Of a stretch of DNA of 12,384 nucleotides, positions 6,857-12,384 are shown one piece after another. This DNA comes from CADCTB01 sp038231955 (GTDB lineage Bacteria > Actinomycetota > Acidimicrobiia > Acidimicrobiales > AC-14): assembly GCA_038231955.1 (NCBI GenBank), contig JBBSIS010000088.1, forward strand, positions 1 through 12,384, in the 5' to 3' direction. Both the position numbers and the translations under genes were made by a program. Below the pieces are notes generated by a model, which ran no database searches, was not told where the DNA came from, and saw only the letters and a program-made list of their open reading frames with translations. How positions within the stretch are numbered: position 1 is the stretch's first letter; the number at the start of each line of letters is the position of its first letter.

Positions 6857-7933
6857 ATGAGCATCCGGTCCGGCCCGAAAGCGGTGGCGGCTGGTCTCGT
6901 CGGTGCCGGCCTGGGCGCCGCCGCTCTCAAGGCCGCCTTGGGCCGTCACACCGCCCGATTGGCCAGTGCCATCCTGTGGTCGTCGCCGTCGGGCGGCACG
7001 GTCGAGGCCGCGCTCGCGGCGCGGACCCTGGGCGACGGGGTGCCGGTCACGGTGCTGCTGCACGGGCTGTTCGCCTCGGGCCGCTACTGGGGGGCGGCTT
7101 TTGACGAGCTCGGCGCCCAGGCACTGCTGGTGGTCCCCGACCTGGCCGGCTTCGGCCGCTCTCTCCATGTCGCCAGCGGATTCGGGCCCGACGACCACGC
7201 CGACATCGTGGCCCAAACCCTGCGCGAGATCGGCGTCGTTGGCCCGACGGTGGTGGGCGCTCATTCCCTCGGTTGCCTTGTGGCTTTGCGCCTGGCCGCC
7301 CGCCACCCCGAGCTGGTCGCCGCCATCGTCGGGTTCTCGCCGCCCCTGTACGCCAGTCGGGATGACGCCATCGCCAAGCTGGGCCGAGCCAGCGCGCTGC
7401 TGCGCCTGTTCGTGGTGCACCCGGGCGTGGCCGAAGCGGTGTGTGATTGGATGTGCGATCACCCCCCCAGCGCCGCTCGCCTCGGCCGCTGGCTGCGCCC
7501 CGACCTCCCGTTGCCCTTGGCCGAGGACCGGCTGCGGCACACCTACCGCTCGTACTCCCAGACGCTGGCCAAGGTCATCGTGGCCGCCGGTGCGGGGGCC
7601 TGGCTGGACGAGGTCAGCGTGCCGGTGCACCTGGTGGCGGGCGATGCAGATACGATCCTCGATCGCGCCTTTCTCGGAGAGCTGGAGCAGCGACATCCCA
7701 ATATCAGCGTGTCGACGTGGACCGGCGCCCGCCACGAGATCCCCCTCACGCACCCAGGGGCGTGCGTCGCCGAGCTTGAGCGGATGACGGCCCAGCTACA
7801 AGCCGTAGGCCTGCTGGAGCCGTCTCAGCGTGCGGACGGCGGGCCGGAGTCCTTGAGCAGCGCCCGTGCCGCCTGCTTTCCCGGCGTCCCGACGATGCCG
7901 CCGGCCGGCGCCGTTCCCGCTCCGGATATGTAG
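6857..7933 (+). CDS. Alpha/beta-fold hydrolase in the copper operon
   Basis: From ATG 6857 (with AGGGGGG six bases ahead) this is a 358-residue alpha/beta hydrolase. It has a hydrophobic N-terminal stretch (about residues 8-28) that could be a membrane anchor or buried helix, the oxyanion loop LLHGLFASGRYW, the nucleophile elbow GAHSLG with Ser137, the acid in GDADTI (Asp263 or Asp265) and the catalytic His293 in ARHEIPLTHP. The triad is complete, so it should be active; the substrate (ester, lactone, haloalkane or peroxide) cannot be read from sequence. The frame is open upstream to 6560, giving an apparent HMA-hydrolase fusion that I attribute to an indel. The last 36 codons (7825-7933) lie antisense to the end of the converging flavoprotein gene and do not resemble the family. 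Confidence 0.85.
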   Translation: MSIRSGPKAVAAGLVGAGLGAAALKAALGRHTARLASAILWSSPSGGTVEAALAARTLGDGVPVTVLLHGLFASGRYWGAAFDELGAQALLVVPDLAGFGRSLHVASGFGPDDHADIVAQTLREIGVVGPTVVGAHSLGCLVALRLAARHPELVAAIVGFSPPLYASRDDAIAKLGRASALLRLFVVHPGVAEAVCDWMCDHPPSAARLGRWLRPDLPLPLAEDRLRHTYRSYSQTLAKVIVAAGAGAWLDEVSVPVHLVAGDADTILDRAFLGELEQRHPNISVSTWTGARHEIPLTHPGACVAELERMTAQLQAVGLLEPSQRADGGPESLSSARAACFPGVPTMPPAGAVPAPDM

Positions 7934-9366
7934 AGGCCCTTGACCGGGGTGCGGTGATCGCCAAGGCGGCGAGTCGGACGCCGTGACCCGAGCTGGTCGA
8001 GGGCGATGTCGAGGTGCATGGGATGGGCCCCGGGCCAGCGCTCCTCGGTTTCCATCTGCTCAGGGGTCCAGGTGGCTACCCCTCGGATCGACGCACGAAA
8101 GCCGGGCGCTCTCGATTCCACCGTCTCGAGCGCGGCCTCTACGAAGCGTTCGGAGCATCGGCCCCACCCGCCATCGATCCTGGCCGGCGCGGCCGGACAG
8201 GCCAGATACACGGTGTGGTGACCGGGCGGGGCCAGAGCGTCGTCGATGGCCGACGTCGTGAAGGCGTAGAGCGGCAATGGATCGGGCAGCTTCCCCGCCT
8301 CGGCGGCGGCCCACGCCGAGGTCAGGTCGTCGAGATGGTCGACATAGCTCTGCAGGCCGTTCCAATCACCCGGCTGGGCCTCGGTGTAGGGCGGCAGGCG
8401 GTCGGTGGCGACGTGGAGCAGCGCCTGAACGACGTTGCCCCGTCGCGCCGCGGCGAGGTCGGCCCCGGGGCGCCCGCCAAGCGGGGGGCGAAGAAGGTGG
8501 AGGAGTGCGACCTGTGGGTCGATGGCCGTGAGGACATTCTGGGCCGGTATGCGCTCGCCGCCTTCCAGCACGACGCCAGTGAGCTTGCCGGCGGGCGCAT
8601 CGATGTGCTCCACCGGGGCGGAACAGCGGATGGCGCCACCAAGCGCGTCCAGACGCACGAGCAGGGCATCTGTGAGGGCCTGGGCACCGCCGCGGGCGTG
8701 CCATTGGCCGAAGAGGTGGTAGGCCGCCTGCCAGAAGGCGAACAGGGACCCGCCGGCCACGGCTGGCCCCACCCCGCCATGAGCAGCGAACGCGGCGACC
8801 GGCCCGCGGGTGAGGTCACTGGGCAGTCGGCGGCGGAGGAGCGCGTCGTAGGGACCACGAAGGTCGCGGACCACGCCGAGCGGGTCTCCGCGCAGCGAGG
8901 CGACCAGGTTGGAGATGCGCCCCGGCAACTCCCCCAGCGACGTCTCGCCCCGGATGGCGGGCAGAACCGTGCGCACGATGGGGGTGGCCACGGCCATGAA
9001 GTCCCGGTAGGCGGCCGCTTCCTCGGGGCTGTGCTCGGCGATGGAATCAACGGTGGCGTCGATCGAGCGGTGGAAGCGGACCCGGCGGCCATCGGCGTGG
9101 ACCGCTATCGAGAACGGGTCCATCTCCTGGTAGTCCAGGCCGGCGGCGGCCAGGTCGAGCTCCTCGGGTATGGCGGTCATGTTGATCATGTTGTGGGCCA
9201 CCGAATGCATGTCGAACCGGTAGCCGGGGACGCGCTCCTCGGTACGGGCGCCACCACCAGGACCGTCCCGGGCCTCCAAGACGATGACGTCTCGTCCCGC
9301 TTGGGCCAGATAGCAGGCGGCAACGAGGCCGTTGTGGCCCGCGCCCACCACCACTACATCGTGCAC
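7825..9366 (-). CDS. Phytoene-desaturase-like FAD oxidoreductase (CrtI/PYROXD2 type)
   Basis: The roughly 513-residue flavoprotein of the amine-oxidase/phytoene-desaturase superfamily opens DVVVVGAGHNGLVAACYLAQ, a dinucleotide-binding Rossmann motif, followed by the acidic ribose-binding EARDGPGGGARTEE. The C-terminal FAD motif GLYISGAGTAPAGGIVGTPG near the end completes the fold. Relatives include carotenoid desaturases and the less specific PYROXD2-like oxidoreductases; no other carotenoid gene lies in the window, so the substrate is unknown. GTG 9366 is chosen because GAGGGAG lies about 8 bases ahead and the Rossmann strand follows within three residues. ATG 9399 is an in-frame alternative with no ribosome site, which would add 11 unlikely residues. 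The gene runs toward, and overlaps, the hydrolase. Confidence 0.88.
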   Translation of the reverse strand: MHDVVVVGAGHNGLVAACYLAQAGRDVIVLEARDGPGGGARTEERVPGYRFDMHSVAHNMINMTAIPEELDLAAAGLDYQEMDPFSIAVHADGRRVRFHRSIDATVDSIAEHSPEEAAAYRDFMAVATPIVRTVLPAIRGETSLGELPGRISNLVASLRGDPLGVVRDLRGPYDALLRRRLPSDLTRGPVAAFAAHGGVGPAVAGGSLFAFWQAAYHLFGQWHARGGAQALTDALLVRLDALGGAIRCSAPVEHIDAPAGKLTGVVLEGGERIPAQNVLTAIDPQVALLHLLRPPLGGRPGADLAAARRGNVVQALLHVATDRLPPYTEAQPGDWNGLQSYVDHLDDLTSAWAAAEAGKLPDPLPLYAFTTSAIDDALAPPGHHTVYLACPAAPARIDGGWGRCSERFVEAALETVESRAPGFRASIRGVATWTPEQMETEERWPGAHPMHLDIALDQLGSRRPTRRLGDHRTPVKGLYISGAGTAPAGGIVGTPGKQAARALLKDSGPPSAR

Positions 9367-9876
9367 GTCATGGCTCCCTCGGCACCGGGTGGCACCCATA
9401 TGTCGGGTCAGGTTCGTCGAGGGAGCTCATGGTCATCACCAGCGAGGCCCTCGTCGTTCTCGTTGGTGGTCCCACGGGGGGGTGGGACCGAGACTCCTGC
9501 ATCGTTACGCCGTACCTCGCCATCGCTGGCCTTGCCGGCCCGGCGGGGACACGGCTGGCTCATCCTGGGATGGTGGACGGCCGGAGGCCGGTTCTCCTCC
9601 CAACACATGGCCCATGGATCGTCGCCCCGAGTCAGTCGGACGTCGCCAAGCTCGGGAACACGGGGTTGGTTACGGGGGCTGCTGGCTCCGCCGGCGTCCG
9701 GTAGGCCGCCGCCACCAGGTGTTTCGTGCCGGCGACCGGATTTGGCGGGGTGATTCCCGTCGGGCCTCGACCTCATGGCCGGCGTTGCTGCCCAGCCGGC
9801 GGGGCCGGAACCGGGGCGGGCGGTCCAGCTGGCTGGCCTCTTCGAGGTGGGACCCCTGGCGCCGCCGGGTCGGCGT
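9367..9876. other. Stretch with no recognisable gene
   Basis: Frames on both strands are open for up to about 90-180 codons, but their products are Pro/Arg/Gly-rich with no family signature and no conserved core; this is typical of GC-rich non-coding DNA. A plus-strand frame at 9429-9704 begins MVITSEALVVLVGGPTG, which I could not place. The stretch contains one perfect hairpin (9468-9489). It separates the flavoprotein gene from the ccmF remnant and may hold degraded ccmF downstream sequence that I cannot recognise. Confidence 0.4.
9468..9489. terminator. Perfect 8-bp hairpin with a G6 loop
   Basis: GGTCCCAC (9468-9475) and GTGGGACC (9482-9489) pair perfectly around six Gs (six Cs on the other strand). 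There is no T tract on either side. It lies upstream of the minus-strand flavoprotein gene and downstream of the minus-strand ccmF remnant, so it could be a terminator for the latter. A mobile-element end is possible but unsupported. Confidence 0.3.
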
Positions 9877-10212
9877 CGCGACCCTGGAAGCGCCGGGCCA
9901 TGGCGACGAGATGGCGGCCAGCCAGCGCCCACAGCAGGATCGACCCCTCGAGGGCGCCCCACAAGGCTGCGGCGGTGTAGAGCAGGGGTGTCGCACGCGA
10001 GCCGTTGTCAGCCACGTAGACGAGGCTGAAGTCGTGGCTGACCAGGGCCCTCTCCATGGCGCCCGCGGCGGCGGCTCCGGCGGCCACCAGCGCCACTGTC
10101 CGCCGGCCACCATGCGGGCGTCGCGCCGGCGCAGGCGAGGGCCAGCATCGAGATGGTCATCATCGATCCCAGCAAGCCCAGCAACGCCGGCCGAGCCGAG
10201 CGCCGCCTTCAT
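9877..10212 (-). pseudogene. ccmF: N-terminal remnant of ccmF (cytochrome c heme lyase subunit), multiply frameshifted
   Basis: The start of CcmF can be pieced together from all three minus-strand frames. ATG 10212 opens with MKAALGSAG. A second frame continues ALLGLLGSMMTISMLALA, the first again gives RLRRRDARMVAGG, and a third carries RTVALVAAGAAAAGAMERAL, then VSHDFSLVYVADNGSRATPL and LYTAAALWGALEGSILLWAL. The last blocks (DFS-x-x-YVA-NGSR, ALWGALEGSILLWA) are a clear CcmF signature. Full CcmF has about 600-650 residues and a WWD heme-binding motif; only about 110 residues remain and WWD is absent. CcmF ligates heme to apocytochrome c at the membrane. At least three indels in 120 bases mean the gene is dead, or the assembly is poor here. 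Confidence 0.75.
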
Positions 10213-10296
10213 GGCGCCGACCTCTGCCCTGCCCGCTTCACCAGCCTCGGCTCCTCCCGGGTCGACATGCACGCCGCGAACTTCGACGTCGTGTCG

Positions 10297-10308
10297 TAGA
10301 GTATCGTC
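10297..10308 (+). promoter_or_regulatory. Possible -10 box of a leaderless thioredoxin mRNA
   Basis: TAGAGT (10297-10302) ends six bases before GTG 10309, the same geometry as at csoR. No convincing -35 box is seen at the right distance, and there is no Shine-Dalgarno sequence before the GTG. This suggests a leaderless transcript, with modest support. Confidence 0.35.
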
Positions 10309-11030
10309 GTGCCGGACCTGGTTTCAACCACCGAGCGGCGGCCTGAGGAAGCCGATCCGCCGGGTTCTTCGGCCGCGGTCCGCCGGCTTCGGCGCTGGCG
10401 GCGCCGCCTCTGGGTGGCCGTCGGGTTCGTGGCCGCCCCGCTGGCCATCGGCCTGGCGGCGAGCGTGATCGCGGCCTGGTCCGGCGGCGTTGGCAGGGTC
10501 GACCACCAGCGACTCGACACCGGTCCCCGTTCCGGGCCGGCACCCCTCTTCCGGCTCTCGAACCTGGCTGATCCGTCCGCGACTGTGGCATTGGCCGACT
10601 ACCGGGACCGGCCCGTGGTGGTGAACTTCTGGGCCTCGTGGTGCGTTCCCTGCCGCCGGGAGATGCCACGGCCGCCTCCCGGCGCCTTGGCGCCCGGGTG
10701 GCCTTCCTCGGCGTCGACTACCAGGACAGCAGCGACGACGCCCTCGCCTTTGCCGCAAAAGACGGGGTGCCCTATCCCTCGGGCGTCGACGCCGACGGCG
10801 CCGTGGGGCGAAGCTTTGGGCTGTACGGCGTGCCCGCCACGGTTTTCATCGACGGCGAGGGCAGGGTGATCGCCCGATACCTGGGCGAGACGACGGGCGC
10901 CACGCTGGACCGGCTGCTGGGGCGGCTCTTGGCCGGTGGAGCCAGACGCCGCTCCTACGGACTCAGCCCCGTGATGCGGGCCAGGACAGCGTCGAGGCTG
11001 CCCGCCCTGGCTTCGCCGATGATCTTGTAG
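10309..11030 (+). pseudogene. TlpA/ResA-type membrane-anchored thioredoxin, frameshifted
   Basis: From GTG 10309 the first frame has an Arg-rich N-terminus, one membrane helix (about residues 35-58) and a periplasm-facing thioredoxin domain: PVVVNFWASWCVPCRREMP with Cys112 and Cys115. After that Pro the domain continues only in the next frame, as AASRRLGARVAFLGVDYQD, GVPYPSGVDADGAVGRSFGL and YGVPATVFIDGEGRVIARYL, with the cis-Pro in GVPAT. A deletion of 1+3n bases near 10668 explains this; relatives have about three more residues there. Homology ends near 10937, and the frame then runs antisense over another gene tail to a TAG at 11028-11030. Relatives reduce apocytochrome c thiols or supply reductant from CcdA, fitting the ccmF remnant and the ccdA-like gene nearby. 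Confidence 0.8.
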
Positions 11031-11062
11031 ACGGCGATCCCGTTGGCGTCAACCACGAACGT
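10955..11062 (-). pseudogene. C-terminal 35 codons of a second redoxin
   Basis: A minus-strand frame reads TFVVDANGIAVYKIIGEARA, then GSLDAVLARITGLSP and TAG (10955-10957). The pattern T-F-V-V-D-x-N-G-x-x-x-Y-x-x-x-G followed by a terminal helix is the end of TlpA/AhpC-type thioredoxin-fold proteins and parallels ATVFIDGEGRVIARYLGE in the neighbouring plus-strand gene. The CxxC half is absent: sortase sequence in another frame begins at about 11067. The two redoxin tails face each other across only about 17 bases. It is a gene remnant without a start. Confidence 0.65.
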
Positions 11063-11066
11063 CTGT

Positions 11067-11222
11067 GACGACCTTCTTCTCGATGACCTCGTACCGGAAG
11101 GTGCCGGCCCGGGTGGTGACCGTGATGGGGTCACCGACGTTGAGCTCGTCGACCCGGTTGAAGGGATGGCCGTACGTCGTACGGTGACCGGCCAGGGCAG
11201 CGTTTCCCCTCTCGCCCGGCCT
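11067..11222 (-). pseudogene. Internal fragment of a class E/F-like sortase
   Basis: The minus-strand peptide PGERGNAALAGHRTTYGHPF, then NRVDELNVGDPITVTTRAGTF and RYEVIEKKVV, is the central part of an actinobacterial sortase, including the catalytic His in A-G-H-R. The catalytic Cys and Arg should follow but are gone, because the frame leaves the family at about 11067, ending TDVRG and a stop inside redoxin sequence. The N-terminal membrane anchor and first strands are also missing; the frame extends upstream to an ATG at 11333, but residues 1-37 there do not look like a sortase. Sortases join surface proteins to the cell wall or each other; this fragment cannot be active. Confidence 0.7.
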
Positions 11223-11335
11223 CTCGGCTGGCCGGTACAAGTACTCGGAGGCTACTACGGCGCGTTGAAGGCAGGTTTCCGCTGAGCAGTGTTGCCGCCG
11301 GGCAGTGTGTGGGGAGGCTGCGAGACGACGCAAGC

Positions 11336-11386
11336 CCGCGGGGTGATCCTGGCTGAGTACGGCGTCGTCGCCCCAACTTCAGCGGG
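11336..11386 (+). mobile_element. Possible scrap of an IS110-family transposase
   Basis: A plus-strand frame reads TQARGVILAEYGVVAP, which closely resembles the conserved internal peptide of IS110/IS1111 transposases (usually a Gln-rich lead, then R-G-x-LAEYG-VAP). It breaks down into Gly-rich sequence directly afterwards, and no other transposase motif is present. Only about 17 residues match, so chance is possible; if real, it is a relic consistent with the rearranged surroundings. Confidence 0.3.
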
Positions 11387-11556
11387 CGGGGGCGGGGGAG
11401 CCAACGCCCGGCTGTCAACGTCCTGGCCGCCGGGCCCGAGGAGACGGGCCGCCCGCCCGGACTGAGAGTGGATCCGGCGCCAGGAGGGAATCCATAGCGA
11501 CCTTCCGCCCGCGGTCGACCGGGGACGGGGGCCTCATGGCCCGAAATGGATCCAGA

Positions 11557-11579
11557 CCAGAGTTGAAGGCCCAGAGTTG
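11557..11579. repeat. Short direct repeat CCAGAGTTG
   Basis: CCAGAGTTG occurs at 11557-11565 and again at 11571-11579, a 14-base period. There are only two copies, in the non-coding spacer before the ccdA-like gene. It could be a regulator half-site pair or chance. Confidence 0.3.
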
Positions 11580-11719
11580 GGGGGGCACGTCTCGGCCGCC
11601 CGTCGCCGCCCGACGCGGGTGTAGGCCAAACCTGTCCCGGACCGCGCCCTCCCGCACCCTGCCTTCGACGTCTCGTAGTACCATGTGAGGAGTCCCTGCA
11701 CCTGTGGAGCGGCCCGGCC

Positions 11720-12384
11720 ATGCGTGACATCCTTCTCGGCACCACCGTGCTCGCCGCATTCGTGGGGGGCGTCGTAGCCCTGTTCGCTCCGTGCTGCATC
11801 TCGGTGATGCTGCCCGCTTACTTCGCCACCACCTTCCGTCGGCGCTCCGCCCTGGTGTCGATGACCTTTGTCTTCGCCCTCGGGGTGGCGGCCATCATCC
11901 TGCCCATCGCGTTCGGCGCCTCGGCGCTGACCAGGTTCGTCGTCGGCCGCCACACGGTGGTGTTCTTGACCGGAGCCGTGCTGATGATGGCCCTGGGCGT
12001 GGCCATGGCCGCAGGCTGGAAGCTGCCGCTGCCCATGCCCGGAATGGCCGCCAGGCGCGACAGAGGTCCGGGTTCGGTCTTCGCCCTCGGGGTCTTTTCG
12101 GGGACGGCGAGCGCCTGTTGCGCCCCGGTGCTGGCCGGAGTCGTCGCCCTGTCCGGTGCGGCCGGGTCGTTCGTCGCGGCCACCGCCGTAGGCGTGGCCT
12201 ACGTCTTCGGCATGGTCGTGCCCCTGTTCGTCATCGCCCTGTTGTGGGACCGCTACGACTGGGGCAACAGCACCCTGCTGCGAGGGCGCACGTTCACGGT
12301 GCGGCTCTTTGGTCGTCCTCGGGACCTCCATTCGACCTCGCTGGCGGGCGGACTGTTGCTCGTCGTCATGGGCGTGCTCACCGC
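11720..12384 (+). CDS. ccdA: CcdA/DsbD-type membrane thiol-transfer protein, 3' end outside window
   Basis: The frame is open from ATG 11720 to the window edge (221 codons). It encodes a polytopic membrane protein of the CcdA/DsbD transmembrane family. TM1 carries LFAPCCISVMLPAYF (Cys25-Cys26), and a later helix carries SGTASACCAPVLAGVVAL (Cys133-Cys134), with further helices such as VALSGAAGSFVAATAVGVAY and VFGMVVPLFVIALL. Each half contributes a cysteine to move electrons from cytoplasmic thioredoxin to extracytoplasmic thiol proteins such as ResA/TlpA or cytochrome c. Adjacent Cys pairs replace the more usual single Cys-Pro motif. GGAG at 11706-11709 lies about 10 bases before the ATG. It probably served the frameshifted thioredoxin nearby. 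Confidence 0.85.
   Translation, partial: MRDILLGTTVLAAFVGGVVALFAPCCISVMLPAYFATTFRRRSALVSMTFVFALGVAAIILPIAFGASALTRFVVGRHTVVFLTGAVLMMALGVAMAAGWKLPLPMPGMAARRDRGPGSVFALGVFSGTASACCAPVLAGVVALSGAAGSFVAATAVGVAYVFGMVVPLFVIALLWDRYDWGNSTLLRGRTFTVRLFGRPRDLHSTSLAGGLLLVVMGVLT

Larger units (their letters stand above)
11223..11719. other. Mostly non-coding spacer before the ccdA-like gene
   Basis: Frames on both strands give low-complexity Arg/Pro/Gly-rich products and no recognisable protein, apart from a short transposase-like peptide at about 11336-11386 and a 9-base direct repeat at 11557-11579. I see no tRNA or riboswitch. TAGTAC at 11676-11681 could be a weak -10 box for the ccdA-like gene, but no -35 box matches. 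Confidence 0.4.

Noticed and set aside
8014..9753. A 579-codon plus-strand open frame opposite the flavoprotein gene
   Set aside because: It mirrors the conserved flavoprotein over most of its length and its own product has no recognisable domain.
11131..11799. A 222-codon minus-strand open frame over the sortase piece and spacer
   Set aside because: It is Arg/Pro/Gly-rich, crosses the sortase fragment in a different frame and overlaps the start of the ccdA-like gene on the other strand.
1..12384. CRISPR arrays, tRNA or rRNA genes, intact insertion sequences
   Set aside because: I saw no regularly spaced repeats, no tRNA cloverleaf or rRNA-like stretch and no complete transposase; a systematic search was not possible by eye.

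Overview
The window comes from a very GC-rich bacterium, most likely an actinomycete (Actinomycetota). The evidence is GC-ending codons throughout, GTG starts, 4-base stop/start overlaps, a CsoR-type repressor whose promoter implies a leaderless mRNA, and actinobacterial-looking CcdA and DsbA relatives. I cannot name the genus; an Acidimicrobiia-like lineage is only a guess.

Layout. (1) 32-763 (-): a PRC-barrel/DUF2382 stress-type protein. (2) 870-1265: a scrapyard holding the tail of a DUF4230-like gene (-) and an internal piece of a FAD-linked oxidase (+). (3) 1291-3590 (+): a compact redox cassette of a small Cys-rich two-helix membrane protein, a DsbA-fold oxidoreductase and a CoA-disulfide-reductase-type flavoprotein, ended by a GC-rich hairpin. 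(4) 3627-3887 (+): a doubtful small ORF. (5) 3949-7933 (+): the copper operon, with a CsoR repressor, a CopA Cu(I) ATPase, an HMA copper-chaperone-like domain and an alpha/beta hydrolase. (6) 7825-9366 (-): a phytoene-desaturase-like FAD amine oxidase family protein, converging on and overlapping the hydrolase. (7) 9367-9876: no recognisable gene. (8) 9877-11222: a second scrapyard with a ccmF N-terminus broken by several frameshifts (-), a frameshifted TlpA/ResA-type thioredoxin (+), the last 35 codons of a second redoxin (-), and the middle of a sortase (-). (9) 11223-11719: mostly non-coding, with a possible IS110-type transposase scrap. (10) 11720 to the window end (+): a CcdA/DsbD-type membrane protein that runs off the edge.

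How they fit together. CsoR probably senses Cu(I) and represses its own operon through an inverted repeat lying between the -35 and -10 boxes; CopA exports Cu(I); the HMA domain could hand copper to CopA. The upstream cassette (Cys-pair membrane protein, DsbA fold, disulfide reductase) and the CcdA plus thioredoxin genes at the far end are thiol-disulfide functions that commonly accompany copper stress and cytochrome c maturation.

Several reading frames are broken by small indels (HMA/hydrolase junction, TlpA, ccmF, perhaps the small membrane gene). Sequence alone cannot say whether this is real decay or assembly error, and it should be settled before any unusual architecture is believed. In particular, the apparent HMA-hydrolase fusion looks like a one-base deletion: the conserved HMA ending and a stop codon lie in the next frame.
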